Shown here in pieces: positions 8,501 through 18,616 of a DNA stretch of 64,000 bases (the first letter of the stretch is position 1; each line of letters starts with the position of its first letter). The stretch covers positions 1-64,000 of the forward strand of contig NZ_VIRS01000004.1 of assembly GCF_006912135.1 (NCBI RefSeq), written 5' to 3'. The notes beneath the pieces were generated by a model, which saw only the letters and a program-made list of their open reading frames with translations, did not search any database and was not told where the DNA came from. Source of the DNA: Cryptosporangium phraense. Its GTDB lineage: Bacteria > Actinomycetota > Actinomycetes > Mycobacteriales > Cryptosporangiaceae. The position numbers and the translations under genes are program-made.

Positions 8501-10384
8501 ATGGCGGAATCGTCGCGGGCGCCGTTGTCGGCTCTTCTCCGGCCGGGAGAGCGGCTCGGCTGGATGTTCCGTGACCGCAAGCTGTTCCGCCGCCCGTTCG
8601 GGCAGCCGCCGCCGACGCTCACCGAGGTGCCGCCCGAGGTGGTGGCGTCGGCCCGGGCGGCGAACCCGCACTTCCTCCGGAACATCGCGATCGCGGTACC
8701 GGCCGCGCTGATCGCCAGCTTCATCGTCGTCTGTGGGCTGAGCCTCGTCGTCTTCCGTGGGAACGGGGGCGGCTGGGGCTTCCTGGTGATGATCGTGCTC
8801 GTGCTGGTGATCTTCGGGCTGGCCGCCGGGGGCGTCTGGCTCGGCGCGCAGAGCGCCCGCACGGCGGCGAACCGGCCGAACGCGATGGCCGCCGAGCAGC
8901 GCGCCCGCTACGACCGCGAACTGGCCGACTGGCACTCCCGCAAGGCCCAGTTCGAGCAGCAGGAGCAGCAGCGCAGCGAGCAGTTCCCGGAGTGGTCACC
9001 GGCCGCTCCCCCGCCGCAGACCCGTCGAATCGACATCGTCGGCGGCACGCTCTGGGGCTGGGAGGGGCTGCTCACGGTCTTCGGTTCGTCCACTCTGGCC
9101 GGCGGCGGCCAGCTCACCGTGCTCGACCTGACCGGCGAGGGCGTCGTCCGCGAGCTGGCCGAGGTGGCCGGCGAGGCCGGCCTCTCCACCGACGTGCAAC
9201 TGTTCCCGGCCGACCTGGCCTCGGCCGACGTGCTGGCCGGCCTCGACGAGCGTCAGTTCGTCGACGTGCTGGTCGAGGCGGTCCACGGTGGAGAGGGTGG
9301 CGACCGGTTCGAGCGTTCGGCCGACGACCGCGTGCTCGGCGCCGTCTGCGCGGTGCTGGCGCCGGGCGGGCTGACGGTGGCCCGGGTGCTGGCGTCCCTG
9401 CAGGTGCTGCTCGGGGAGGCGGCTGATCTCCCGGCCGAGGAGCAGGCGCGCGTTCTCGGGGCCTTCTCGGAGCAGTACCGGCACGAGATCGGGCCGCGGT
9501 TGCGTCAACTGGAGTCGCTGCTGCACCCGCTGGCACCCCTCGGCAGCGCGGCCCAGCCCCGGCCGCCGGCCCAGCTGTCGTGCATCGCGACGCTGAGCAC
9601 CGGCAGCACCGCGCGCGACGAGGTGCTGGGTGACCTGGTGGTGCAGCGGCTGACCCGGGGCGCGGCCACCGGCGAGGCCGGCGGTGCCCCGCGCACGATC
9701 GCCGTGGTCGGGGCCGACGAGATCGCCCGCCGGCACCTGGAACGGTTGTCGGACGTGTGCGAGCGACGGGGCATCCGGCTGCTGTACCTGTTCCGGCACC
9801 TGCGGGGGACGTCGCTGCAGGTGCTCGGGGCCGGGGCGGTCGGCGTGATGCGGCTCGGCAATCACCAGGAGGCGAACGAGGCCGCGGAGTTCATCGGCCG
9901 CCAGCAGCGGTTCGTGCTGAGCCGGTTGACCCGTCAGCTCGGCGGGGCCGAGACGCACACGACCGGCGAGTCGGAGACGCTGACCAGGGGTAGTCGTCCG
10001 ATGCCGTCGGTGCGCCGGCCGTGGCAGGCGCTGTCCGGGCTGGTGGGCAACTCGTCGCGCTCGTGGCGGACGACCGAGGGGCACGCCGAGGGCACGAACT
10101 GGAACAACGCCGAGACCTACGAGCGGGCGTCGGAGTTCACGGTGGAGCCGCGGACCCTGCAGGGGTTGCCCGACTATGCGATGTTGCTGGTGACGGCCGG
10201 GCAGCAGGGGCCGGTGGTGACGGCGGTCGAGTGCAACCCCGACATCGTCTCGTTGCCCCGGGTGGCGATGGAGCCGCTGCCTTCTTCGGGGGGTGGGTCG
10301 CCGATCGGGCAGGTGGCGCCGCCGATGGCGCTGCCCCGGCCGCCGACCCCGCCTCGGGGGCCGGGAAGCCCGCCCGCGCCGTAG
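8501..10384 (+). CDS. Two-TM protein resembling a TraG/VirD4-type coupling ATPase without a P-loop
   Basis: A 627-residue protein that I cannot assign firmly. It has a short cytosolic N-terminus, two membrane helices (about 62-85 and 92-114), a charged helical stretch with Gln/Glu-rich sequence (~125-165), then a large soluble domain. The order of motifs recalls type IV coupling proteins: a strand-turn at VFGSSTLAGGGQLTVLDLTG where the nucleotide site would be, PRTIAVVGADEIARRHLERL in the Walker B position, then RGIRLLYLFRHLRG and a terminal region ending QGLPDYAMLLVTA. No GxxxxGK[ST] is present. ATG at 8501 is preferred over one 36 bp upstream. It is convergent with the FHA gene 23 bp away. 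Possible roles are a scaffold or secretion-associated membrane protein. Confidence 0.6.
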   Translation: MAESSRAPLSALLRPGERLGWMFRDRKLFRRPFGQPPPTLTEVPPEVVASARAANPHFLRNIAIAVPAALIASFIVVCGLSLVVFRGNGGGWGFLVMIVLVLVIFGLAAGGVWLGAQSARTAANRPNAMAAEQRARYDRELADWHSRKAQFEQQEQQRSEQFPEWSPAAPPPQTRRIDIVGGTLWGWEGLLTVFGSSTLAGGGQLTVLDLTGEGVVRELAEVAGEAGLSTDVQLFPADLASADVLAGLDERQFVDVLVEAVHGGEGGDRFERSADDRVLGAVCAVLAPGGLTVARVLASLQVLLGEAADLPAEEQARVLGAFSEQYRHEIGPRLRQLESLLHPLAPLGSAAQPRPPAQLSCIATLSTGSTARDEVLGDLVVQRLTRGAATGEAGGAPRTIAVVGADEIARRHLERLSDVCERRGIRLLYLFRHLRGTSLQVLGAGAVGVMRLGNHQEANEAAEFIGRQQRFVLSRLTRQLGGAETHTTGESETLTRGSRPMPSVRRPWQALSGLVGNSSRSWRTTEGHAEGTNWNNAETYERASEFTVEPRTLQGLPDYAMLLVTAGQQGPVVTAVECNPDIVSLPRVAMEPLPSSGGGSPIGQVAPPMALPRPPTPPRGPGSPPAP

Positions 10385-10407
10385 GGCGATCGGGCGGGCG
10401 TCGGCGG

Positions 10408-12636
10408 TTACGGGTTGCGGTGGGACTCGTAGCGGAAGCCCCGGCGGCCGAAGACCACCCGGGTGCCCGGGGTCAGCGTCACTTTCTGGTTCGGGTCCAG
10501 GCGGGTCCAGGACTCGCTGTTCGGGGGCGCTATGTGCGTCCCGTTGGCCGACGCCAGATCGATGACGTTGACGTCCCAGCCGTCGAGTTCGATCCTCGCG
10601 TGGATTCGCGAGACCACGCCCTTCGGGTCGTCGATCCGGAGGGCTCGGGCCCGGCCCTGGAGGACGGCCTCGTCGCGTTCCGGCTCGCGTCCGACGACGT
10701 AGTCGGTGTCGAGGCGGAACGTTGCTCCGTCGTCGAGGACCAGGAGGCCCAGCGGCGGACGGGGACCCGTGCGCGAGACGTGCGTGAGCTGCGCCATCGA
10801 GATGCCGCAGACCGCGCAGTACGGCACGCGCGGATCGTTGAAGTGGTCGTTCTTGCAGTAGATGCCCAGCACGATCGGGCGGGCGTCCGCCTCCTCGGCC
10901 CCGTCGGCGGGAACCGGGCCCGGCGGCGGCTGGACGTCGGCCGGCGGCAGGGGGCCGGACGTCTGCGTCGGCTCGGCGTCGTCGCCGATGAGCAGGACCG
11001 CCTCGAAGGGGGCGCCCGGGTCGAAACCGGCCGGTCGCGGCGCGGCCGGTGGGGCCGACGACGGCTGGAGGGCCGGGTCGGGGACCGGCTGGTCCGGAAG
11101 TACCGGTGAGGGTCCGGTGGGCGAGTACGCCCCCGGGGCCGGGGGCGCATCGAACGGTGGCGCGCTGGACGGCGCCGCGCTCGACGGCGGGGCGCTGAAC
11201 GGGGCCGGGGGCGCGCTGAACGGAGCCGGGGGCGCGCTGAACGGGGCCGGGGGCGGGCCGTCGGGGGCCGGGGGCATGGGGCGGTCGCCGTACGGCGCGT
11301 CCCCGTACGGCGGAGGCGGCGGGAGCGCCGGGTCGCCGTAGGATGCCGGGCTTCCGAACGGGGCGGGAGGAGCGGGCGGCGCGTCGCCGAACGGCGCCGG
11401 CTCCCCGAACGGCGCCGGCGGCGCGGACGACGGGGAGACCCCGTACGGCGCTGGCGGCGCGTCCCCGAACGCCTGCGGCGCAGGCGGCGGCGATTCGTCG
11501 CCGAACGGCCGTGGCGCAGGCGGCGGTTCGTCGCCGAGCGGCCGCGGCGGAGCGGAGTCGCCGAACGGAGAAGGCGGCGCGGAGTCGCCGAACGGCGCGG
11601 CGGGCGGCCGGTCACCGTGCGGCTCGGAGTCCCCGAACGGCACCGGCGGCGCGGATGCCGGAGAGTCGCCGAACGGCGCCGGCGGCGCCGATGACGGTGA
11701 GTCGCCGAACGACGGCCGGTCACCGAACGGAGCAGGCGGCGCCGAAGCCGGCGAATCGCCGAACGGCGCGGGCGGCGCGGGCGGCGCGGAATCGTCAGCC
11801 GGCGGCAGCAGCGGAGCGGACTCCGCCGGAGCCGAGAACGACGCCGGCGGCTCGTAGCCACTCCGCGACACCGCCGCCGCCCCCCGAGGCGGCACCGCGT
11901 CCGACTCCACCGACCCCGGCCTCGGAACGAACTCCGAATCCCCGTCGAACGGCGTGAACGCCTCCGTCCGCTGCAACGGCTCGTCGTCAACGTCGTCGTC
12001 GTCATCCACCGCCACGAGCGACGGCCGCACCCCGGAAGACACCGCCGTCGCGGTGACCGAAGGCGCCGAAACCTCAGAAACCACCACCGGAGCCACAGCC
12101 GGCGCCGGAGCCACGGCCGGCGCCGGACCCGGAGCCACGGCCGACGGAGGCCCGAACACGAACCCACCCGCCCGGACGACCCCACCATCGAGCCGCAACC
12201 ACGGGTCAGCCGAACCCGCCCCGAGCGCGTCGAGCTCACCGCGGATCACCCGAGCCGGCGCCGCGATCATCCGGTCGACCCACGTCAACGCGTCCCGGCC
12301 GTCGAGCACGATCTCGCCGTCGTCGGTCACGACCGCGACCTGCACGTCCCCGTGCAGGATCACCGCCACGCCGTCGCCGACCGGACCGAACGCGGCCAGC
12401 GCCGGGAACTCGTCGGCCGCCGAGATCAGCAGCGACGCCAACCGGCGCCCGAGACGACGCCCGTCGCCGCCGGCCGCCGACGCGATCACATCGAGGATCG
12501 ACGCCGTCCGCTCGTCGTCGCCCTCGGGCGCCGCGTAGAGCAGCACGAGATCGCCGTACCGGGCCAGCAGGCCGGAGCCGGCGACCGGCGCGAGCGTCCG
12601 GTCGTCGGGCTTCTCATCGGTGTTACCTGTGGTCAC
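10408..12636 (-). CDS. Zinc-ribbon and FHA domain protein with long proline-rich repeat region
   Basis: A 742-residue cytosolic protein, last gene of a three-gene operon. The GTG start at 12636 overlaps the TGA of the upstream gene (GTGA) and follows GGGAGG. The N-terminal ~190 residues are an unrecognised globular domain (RYGDLVLLYAAP..., DGVAVILHGDVQ). Residues ~245-510 are a low-complexity region of PFGD and PPAPFS repeats. A possible zinc ribbon follows near 590-612 (YCKN...YCAVCG). The C-terminal FHA domain (~630-742) keeps its binding motifs: VVGRE, SRIHAR and ANGTHI. It should bind phosphothreonine, for example on the kinases encoded nearby. Links to those kinases are inference from position. 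Confidence 0.85.
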   Translation of the reverse strand: MTTGNTDEKPDDRTLAPVAGSGLLARYGDLVLLYAAPEGDDERTASILDVIASAAGGDGRRLGRRLASLLISAADEFPALAAFGPVGDGVAVILHGDVQVAVVTDDGEIVLDGRDALTWVDRMIAAPARVIRGELDALGAGSADPWLRLDGGVVRAGGFVFGPPSAVAPGPAPAVAPAPAVAPVVVSEVSAPSVTATAVSSGVRPSLVAVDDDDDVDDEPLQRTEAFTPFDGDSEFVPRPGSVESDAVPPRGAAAVSRSGYEPPASFSAPAESAPLLPPADDSAPPAPPAPFGDSPASAPPAPFGDRPSFGDSPSSAPPAPFGDSPASAPPVPFGDSEPHGDRPPAAPFGDSAPPSPFGDSAPPRPLGDEPPPAPRPFGDESPPPAPQAFGDAPPAPYGVSPSSAPPAPFGEPAPFGDAPPAPPAPFGSPASYGDPALPPPPPYGDAPYGDRPMPPAPDGPPPAPFSAPPAPFSAPPAPFSAPPSSAAPSSAPPFDAPPAPGAYSPTGPSPVLPDQPVPDPALQPSSAPPAAPRPAGFDPGAPFEAVLLIGDDAEPTQTSGPLPPADVQPPPGPVPADGAEEADARPIVLGIYCKNDHFNDPRVPYCAVCGISMAQLTHVSRTGPRPPLGLLVLDDGATFRLDTDYVVGREPERDEAVLQGRARALRIDDPKGVVSRIHARIELDGWDVNVIDLASANGTHIAPPNSESWTRLDPNQKVTLTPGTRVVFGRRGFRYESHRNP
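11190..11252. repeat. 21-bp tandem repeat inside the FHA gene
   Basis: About three near-identical 21-bp units (core GGGGGCGCGCTGAACGG) encode three copies of APPAPFS in the proline-rich linker. Looser 24- to 36-bp repeats encoding APPAPFGD-type units continue to about 11780. The period is a multiple of three, so copy number can vary without breaking the frame. Confidence 0.7.
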
Positions 12637-13076
12637 ACGAACCTCCCACCCCGGAACCGCCAGTGGATCGAGAACACCCTCATCGGGCCGTTCGCGAAGG
12701 CCCAGACTGCCATCCAAACCAGGATGAAGAGAATCCAGTAGGAAAGTGACTGCAATCCGGTGAGCCCGTCGATGCCCGGGACGACGCCCGACAGCAGCAG
12801 CGCCCAGACGAGCAGCCCCTCGTTCACCAGCGTCAGCAGGCCGAACAGCGTCGGCCAGTCCTTCTCCCACCGCCACTGCATGAGGAAGTGGTACAGCAGC
12901 TCCCAGAGCACGCCGACGACCGTCACGGTCACGATCACGGTGTAGGCGATCCGGTATTTACTGCCGAGAGCCACCCCGAGCGGCAGGAACGGCGTCACGA
13001 CCAGCGCCACCAGCCCGCCGATGACCAGCGTGAACACGATCCGCGACTGGATCCGGCCCCATAACGTGGGCAACAT
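12633..13076 (-). CDS. Small four-helix membrane protein of the FHA operon
   Basis: A 147-residue protein with about four predicted membrane helices (near 14-34, 42-64, 78-98 and 112-130), a basic N-terminus (LPTLWGRIQSRIVF) and a short basic C-terminal tail (FSIHWRFRGGRFV). I do not recognise a named family. It lies 13 bp after the flavoprotein gene and overlaps the FHA gene by GTGA, so the three are surely co-transcribed. It could anchor the FHA protein or the flavoprotein at the membrane; nothing in the sequence shows a catalytic site. Confidence 0.75.
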   Translation of the reverse strand: MLPTLWGRIQSRIVFTLVIGGLVALVVTPFLPLGVALGSKYRIAYTVIVTVTVVGVLWELLYHFLMQWRWEKDWPTLFGLLTLVNEGLLVWALLLSGVVPGIDGLTGLQSLSYWILFILVWMAVWAFANGPMRVFSIHWRFRGGRFV

Positions 13077-13089
13077 GTGAACAATCCCC

Positions 13090-14694
13090 TCAGATCTGCT
13101 TGTTTCGTGCCCACTTGAGCCACTGACTCACCGATCGAGCCGGCCCGATGCGACGAGCGAAGCCCCGCCGTGCGAGGTCGTCGGCGATCTCCTGCGCGGC
13201 CACCTGCAGGCCGAGGAACGTGTCCACACCCGGGAAGTACCCGCCCAGCGTCGGCGACCCGGACGCGTACATCCGGCCCTCGCCGTTCGCCGTGCCCTTC
13301 AGCTCGAACGACCGCTCCACGTCCAGGCGCCCGACCGGGTTGCGGCCGACACCGCTGTGGTCCATCAGGTCGGCCAGCAGCCGGTGCTCGCGGATGTCGG
13401 CCTCCAGGCCGGTGCAGTCGATGATGAAGTCGGCGGCGATGTCGGTGAACTGTCCGTTCCCGAGCTTCACGCGACTCGTCGTGCGCCCGTCCGGGCCCAC
13501 CGACACCGCCTCCGCCGTGCCTTCGAGCGTGTGGTACCAGTTCTGCGCCCGGCCGGCGTTCATCTGGGCCTGCCAGCGCCGCCGCCACGGGGTGTTGGTG
13601 CCTCCCATGTCCTTGTAGGCCTGAGCCCGGTCGGCGCCCTCCAACTTCCGGACGCGCGCCTTGAGCTGACCGCCCCACACCGACTTCGGGTAGTTGAAGC
13701 CCTGATAAGCGAAGCCGTTGCCGCCCTTGCGACGCAGCCACGGCCCCTTGCCGTGCGATCCGCGGATGTAGGTGCGGAACAGGTGCACGATCTGCGTCTG
13801 CAGGCCGTACCTCTCCCGGTCGTCCATCAACCGCTGGAGAACCCGCGACGCGACGATGCCACCCCCGCGCACCAGCACGGTTCCTGGTCGCGAGCGCAGG
13901 AACGTATAGACGTGCTCGTGGTCCTCGTACGCGTTGACCACGTGGTGGAAGTCCTGGTGCTTCGTCCGGAAGTCCTGTAGCTCGGGCAGGAACTTCAGGC
14001 CCGGGTAGCCGACGCCGACGTGCACGTACTGCGACCGGTAGGCGATGCGCTTGGTCGCGGTGGCGCCGTCGGGGGGCGTCAGGATCGTGAAGTAACCGCC
14101 ACCGTGACGGCGGCGCACCATCCGCACCTGGCCCTTGACCAGCATCTCCCACCAGCGGATGCGCTTGGCCTCCCGCTCCAGGTTCTCGAACACCATCCCG
14201 GCCCGCGGGGTGTAGTAGTCCGCGAACAGCGGCTCGACCAGGACTTGCCAGGCCGCCTTGAGCGATTTGTCGCGGAGGGTCTCCTCCATCGCGTACGACG
14301 GAAAGCCCCAGATGTTGTCGGGCCGCGACGCCGAGTCGGACCGGATGCGCTCCGGGCGGGGGATCTGCGAGACCCGGGTCAGGTACTCGTAGGTCTGCCA
14401 CGGGGTGTCGATGTTGGACAGGATGCGGATCTGCTCGGTCGGGACGCCGGCGATGCGCAGGTAGTCCACCGTGACGAACGACCCGATACCCCCACCGATC
14501 GTGATGAACGGAACATCGACGATCGGGATGCCGGCCGCGGCCACCATCTGGTCCGACCAGATGCTGGTCTCGAGTAACTGCGGAGTGAGGTCGCCCCCGC
14601 CGGTCGGGGGGACCGACCTCGGCGGTGCGGCAACGGGGCCGGCCGCGTACCCGGGCCCCACACCGGGCGTCTGACCGGGATACGGACTGCTCAT
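13090..14694 (-). CDS. FAD/NAD(P)-binding oxidoreductase-like protein
   Basis: A 534-residue protein, first gene of the operon with the 4-TM and FHA genes. After a proline/glycine-rich N-terminal tail (1-35) comes a dinucleotide-binding motif TIGGGIGSFVTVDYLRIAG (about 64-82). A second Rossmann-like segment, VLVRGGGIVASRVLQRL, lies midway, and DFIIDCTGLEADI near the C-terminus is the ATG-like motif seen in flavoprotein monooxygenases and lysine/ornithine hydroxylase relatives. The fold is therefore a two-dinucleotide flavoprotein, probably using FAD and NADPH. Substrate is unknown. Pairing with an FHA protein and kinases suggests a phospho-controlled redox step rather than a biosynthetic one, but this is inference. 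Confidence 0.72.
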   Translation of the reverse strand: MSSPYPGQTPGVGPGYAAGPVAAPPRSVPPTGGGDLTPQLLETSIWSDQMVAAAGIPIVDVPFITIGGGIGSFVTVDYLRIAGVPTEQIRILSNIDTPWQTYEYLTRVSQIPRPERIRSDSASRPDNIWGFPSYAMEETLRDKSLKAAWQVLVEPLFADYYTPRAGMVFENLEREAKRIRWWEMLVKGQVRMVRRRHGGGYFTILTPPDGATATKRIAYRSQYVHVGVGYPGLKFLPELQDFRTKHQDFHHVVNAYEDHEHVYTFLRSRPGTVLVRGGGIVASRVLQRLMDDRERYGLQTQIVHLFRTYIRGSHGKGPWLRRKGGNGFAYQGFNYPKSVWGGQLKARVRKLEGADRAQAYKDMGGTNTPWRRRWQAQMNAGRAQNWYHTLEGTAEAVSVGPDGRTTSRVKLGNGQFTDIAADFIIDCTGLEADIREHRLLADLMDHSGVGRNPVGRLDVERSFELKGTANGEGRMYASGSPTLGGYFPGVDTFLGLQVAAQEIADDLARRGFARRIGPARSVSQWLKWARNKQI

Positions 14695-14726
14695 GACCCC
14701 TCACCATCTCGTTCGCAGCAACAAGA

Positions 14727-14754
14727 ACCGCAGCGGGCAGGAGCCCGCTGCGGT
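14727..14754 (-). terminator. Perfect hairpin terminator after mfd
   Basis: ACCGCAGCGGGC (14727-14738) and GCCCGCTGCGGT (14743-14754) form a 12-bp perfect stem with loop AGGA. It sits 64 bp beyond the mfd stop and 33 bp upstream of the next gene start on the same strand, so it most likely separates mfd from the flavoprotein operon. No U-tract. Confidence 0.75.
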
Positions 14755-14817
14755 CGGAACGCTAGGGGACGGAAGTCGCTCCCCGCCTGCTGTGACGCCT
14801 ATGCGACTGGACCTTTG

Positions 14818-17800
14818 CTAGACCTTGGCCGGCTCCGGCGTCATCGCATCGAGAAAATCGGACGCCCAGTCAAGCAGAGCCGTGTCACGCAGCGGCTGGC
14901 CCCCCACCCGGGCGGTCGCCGGCCGGGGCACCAGCACCGCGTCCACCGCCTGCTTGTACATCGCGCCGGGGTAGAGCCGCTGCAGCCGCATGACCTTCGA
15001 CTCCGGCAGCCGGAGCGGCGCGAACCGCACCTGCCGCCCCTGCAGCGACACCTCGGTCACCGAGGCCAGCCGGGCGCGCACCCGGAATGCGGCCACCGCG
15101 AACAGGTTCTCCACCGCCTCCGGCGGGTTGCCGTACCGGTCGCGGATCTCGTCACGCACGGCTTCCAGCTCCGACGCCGTCGTCACGCCGGCCAGCTTCC
15201 GGTAGGCCTCGAGCCGCAGCCGCTCCCCCGGGATGTAGTCGTGCGGCAGGTGGGCGTCGACCGGCAGGTCGACCTTCACCTCGGACTCGATCTCCGGCTT
15301 CTCGCCCTTGTACTCGGCGACCGCCTCGCCGACCAGCCGGACGTAGAGGTCGAAACCGACGTTCGCGATGTGCCCGGACTGCTCGCCGCCGAGCAGGTTG
15401 CCCGACCCGCGGATCTCCAGGTCTTTCATCGCGACGGCCATGCCGGCGCCGAGGTCGGAGTTCTGCGCGATCGTGGCCAGCCGGTCGTGCGCGGTCTCGG
15501 TGAGCGGCCGCTCCGGCGGGTACAGGAAGTACGCGTAGGCCCGCTCGCGCCCACGCCCGACCCGGCCCCGGATCTGGTGCAGCTGGGAGAGGCCCAGCAC
15601 GTCGGCCCGCTCGACGATCAGCGTGTTCGCGTTCGGGATGTCCAGACCGGACTCGACGATCGTGGTCGAAACCAGGACGTCGTACTCCTTCTCGTCGAAA
15701 CCGAGCATCACGCGTTCGAGCGCGTCCTCGTTCATCTGCCCGTGGGCCACCGCCACCCGGGCCTCGGGCACCAGCGACCGCAGCCGGGCCGCCGCCCGCT
15801 CGATCGACTCCACCCGGTTGTGCAGGTAGAACACCTGACCGTCGCGGAGCAGCTCGCGGCGCACGGCCGCACCGATCTGCTTCTCCTCGTACGGGCCGAC
15901 GAACGTCAGCACCGGGTGCCGCTCCTCCGGCGGCGTGAGGATCGTCGACATCTCGCGGATGCCGGTCAGCGACATCTCCAGCGTCCGCGGGATCGGCGTC
16001 GCCGACATCGTCAGCACGTCGACGGCCGTCCGCATCTGCTTGAGCTGTTCCTTGTGCTCGACGCCGAACCGCTGTTCCTCGTCGACGATGACCAGCCCGA
16101 GGTCCTTGAACCGGGTCGAGGGCTGCAGCAGCCGGTGGGTGCCGACCACGATGTCGACTTCGCCCGACGCCAGCTTCGCCACCGTTTCGGAGGCCTCGGC
16201 GTCGGTCTGGAAACGGGAGAGCTGCGCAATGGAAACAGGGAACTGCGCCATCCGCTCGGAGAACGTCGTGAAGTGCTGCTTGGCCAGGATCGTGGTCGGG
16301 ACCAGCACCGCGACCTGCTTGCCGTCCTGCACGGCCTTGAAGGCCGCCCGGACCGCGATCTCGGTCTTGCCGTAGCCGACGTCGCCACAGATCACGCGGT
16401 CCATCGGGTAGGGCTTCTCCATGTCGCCCTTGACCTCGTTGATCGCCTCCAGCTGGTCGGGCGTCTCCACGTACGGGAACGCGTCTTCCAGCTCGCGCTG
16501 CCAGGGCGTGTCGGCGTTGAACGCGAAGCCCTTCGTGCTGGTGCGGGCCGCGTAGAGACGGATCAGCTCACCGGCGATCTCCTTGACCGCCTTGCGGGCC
16601 CGGCCCTTGGCCTTCTGCCAGTCGGCCCCGCCCATCTTGTGCAGCGCGGGCTGCTCGCCGCCGACGTAGCGGGTCAGCTGCTCCAGCGCGTCGGTGGGCA
16701 CGAACAGCCGGTCGCCCGGCTGCCCCCGCTTGCTCGGCGCGTACTCCAGGACCAGGTACTCACGCTCGCCGCCGTTGATCGTCCGTTTGATCATTTCGAC
16801 GTAGCGCCCGACGCCGTGCTGCTCGTGCACGACGTAATCGCCCGGCTGGAGCTGCAGCGGGTCGACCGCGTTGCGCCGGCGCGAGGGCATGCGGCCCCGC
16901 TCGCGCCCGGAGCCGGCCCGGGCGCCGGTGAGGTCGGACTCGGTGAAGAGCAGCAGCCGGGCGCTCTCCAGCACGAACCCGCCGGCCAACTGCCCGGTGG
17001 TCACCAGTACCGACTGCGCCGACGGCTCGGCGTCGACGTCGGAGACCAGTTGCGCGCCGATCTCGGCCTCGCGCAGCGTCTCGGCGGCCCGCTGCGCGGA
17101 CCCCGGCCCCTCGAAGACCAGCGCGACCCGCCAGCCTTCGGAGCTGCGCCTGCGCACCTCTTCGATGGCCCGCGCCGTGTCTCCGCGGAACGCGTCGACC
17201 GGCTTCGCGTCGATGGCCAGCGACTCCCGGGCTGCGCCCGGATCGTCCACCGTGGGGATCTGCACGTCGGTCGCGTCGTCCGCGTCGAACGATTCGGACG
17301 CGACGGGAGCCGCGGCCGTGCCGAACGGCGCCACGGTCCACCAGGGCAACCCACGACCGACGGCGGCCGAGCGCACGTCGGCGAGGCTGCGGAACGCGGC
17401 CGCGCCGAGATCGATCGGAGCCTCGCCACCACCGGCCGCGGCGGCCCACGAGGCGGCCAGGAACTCGGCGCTGGTCGCGACCAGGTCGCGGGCCCGAGCG
17501 CGGATGCGCTCGGGGTCGCAGAGCAGCACGTGGGTGCCGCCCGGCATCGCCTCGACCAGCAGCTGGAGCTGGCCCGAGCCTTCGAGCAGCGCCGGGGTCA
17601 GCGACTCCATGCCCTCGACCGGAATGCCGTCGGCCACCTTGTCGAGCATCTCGGCCAGCGCCGGGTGGTCCTTGGCCAGCTGGACCGCCCGCTCCCGGAC
17701 CTCCGGGGTGAGCAGCAGCTCGCGGCAGGGCGGCGCCCAGAGGCCGTGGGTGGCGATCTCCAGCGAGCGCTGGTCGGCCACCGCGAAGTACCGCACCTCC

Positions 17801-18441
17801 TCGACCTCGTCGCCCCAGAACTCGACCCGGACCGGGTGCTCCTCGGTCGGCGGGAACACGTCGAGGATGCCGCCGCGGACCGCGAACTCGCCCCGCTTCT
17901 CGACCAGGTCGACCCGGGCGTAGGCGATGGCGACCAGCCGCTCGACGACCTCGTCGAGCGGAGCGGTGTCACCGGCCTGCAGGCCGACCGGTTCGAGGTC
18001 GCCCAGGCCGGAGAGCTGCGGCTGCAGGACGCTGCGGACCGGGGCGATCACGACGTCGAGCGGGCCGGTGGTCGGGTCGTCCTTCGACGGGTGCGCGAGC
18101 CGGCGCAGCACGGCGAGCCGACGGCCGATCGTGTCGGCGCGCGGCGAGAGCTTCTCGTGCGGCAGCGTCTCCCAGGCCGGGTACACCGCGATCCGGTCGG
18201 GCGGCAGCAGGCAGGTGAGGGCCGCGGCCAGGTCGTCGGCTTCGCGGCCGGTCGCGGTGACGGCCAGCACCGGCGCGCCGGCCGCGGCCCGGGCCTCGGC
18301 CAGCGCGGCGACGACGAACGGGCGCAGCGACTCGGGAGCGGTGAGGTCGAGCTCCCCGGCGTCGGGCCCGGCGGCGCGGGCGGCGGCCTGGGAAAGAGCG
18401 GGATCGGAGCGGGCAGCGGTGAGCAGACCACTGAGGCTCAT
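14818..18441 (-). CDS. mfd: Transcription-repair coupling factor Mfd
   Basis: A 1207-residue superfamily 2 translocase that removes stalled RNA polymerase and recruits UvrA to lesions. Domains in order: UvrB-like N-terminal region, RNA polymerase-interaction domain ([17 protein letters not shown]), RecG-like helicase with [16 protein letters not shown] (Walker A), DEEQRFGV (DEEQ box), [15 protein letters not shown] and the [11 protein letters not shown] motif, then the C-terminal TRCF domain. Length matches the family. ATG at 18441 is preceded by GGAAGG at good spacing; a TTG 15 bp upstream is less likely. In many actinobacteria mfd is next to mazG; here 13 kb of signalling genes separate them. 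Confidence 0.97.
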   Translation of the reverse strand: MSLSGLLTAARSDPALSQAAARAAGPDAGELDLTAPESLRPFVVAALAEARAAAGAPVLAVTATGREADDLAAALTCLLPPDRIAVYPAWETLPHEKLSPRADTIGRRLAVLRRLAHPSKDDPTTGPLDVVIAPVRSVLQPQLSGLGDLEPVGLQAGDTAPLDEVVERLVAIAYARVDLVEKRGEFAVRGGILDVFPPTEEHPVRVEFWGDEVEEVRYFAVADQRSLEIATHGLWAPPCRELLLTPEVRERAVQLAKDHPALAEMLDKVADGIPVEGMESLTPALLEGSGQLQLLVEAMPGGTHVLLCDPERIRARARDLVATSAEFLAASWAAAAGGGEAPIDLGAAAFRSLADVRSAAVGRGLPWWTVAPFGTAAAPVASESFDADDATDVQIPTVDDPGAARESLAIDAKPVDAFRGDTARAIEEVRRRSSEGWRVALVFEGPGSAQRAAETLREAEIGAQLVSDVDAEPSAQSVLVTTGQLAGGFVLESARLLLFTESDLTGARAGSGRERGRMPSRRRNAVDPLQLQPGDYVVHEQHGVGRYVEMIKRTINGGEREYLVLEYAPSKRGQPGDRLFVPTDALEQLTRYVGGEQPALHKMGGADWQKAKGRARKAVKEIAGELIRLYAARTSTKGFAFNADTPWQRELEDAFPYVETPDQLEAINEVKGDMEKPYPMDRVICGDVGYGKTEIAVRAAFKAVQDGKQVAVLVPTTILAKQHFTTFSERMAQFPVSIAQLSRFQTDAEASETVAKLASGEVDIVVGTHRLLQPSTRFKDLGLVIVDEEQRFGVEHKEQLKQMRTAVDVLTMSATPIPRTLEMSLTGIREMSTILTPPEERHPVLTFVGPYEEKQIGAAVRRELLRDGQVFYLHNRVESIERAAARLRSLVPEARVAVAHGQMNEDALERVMLGFDEKEYDVLVSTTIVESGLDIPNANTLIVERADVLGLSQLHQIRGRVGRGRERAYAYFLYPPERPLTETAHDRLATIAQNSDLGAGMAVAMKDLEIRGSGNLLGGEQSGHIANVGFDLYVRLVGEAVAEYKGEKPEIESEVKVDLPVDAHLPHDYIPGERLRLEAYRKLAGVTTASELEAVRDEIRDRYGNPPEAVENLFAVAAFRVRARLASVTEVSLQGRQVRFAPLRLPESKVMRLQRLYPGAMYKQAVDAVLVPRPATARVGGQPLRDTALLDWASDFLDAMTPEPAKV

Positions 18442-18616
18442 GCAGATGCCTTCCAATTGCTAATGGACAGCACGAAGCCCCCGATCAGGAGAATCGGGAG
18501 GCGTGCCGTGCGTCTACAAGCCTACGCCGAGCGTCCGACAAAACGGATGGCCACGGGTCGGTCGCTGTGACCACGACCATCGTTTCCACCCGGGGTAGCC
18601 GGGCACCTGCGTAAGC

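Noticed and set aside
14815-18570. 1251-codon open frame antisense to mfd
   Set aside because: The minus strand encodes a complete Mfd; the antisense peptide is His/Arg/Leu-rich noise.
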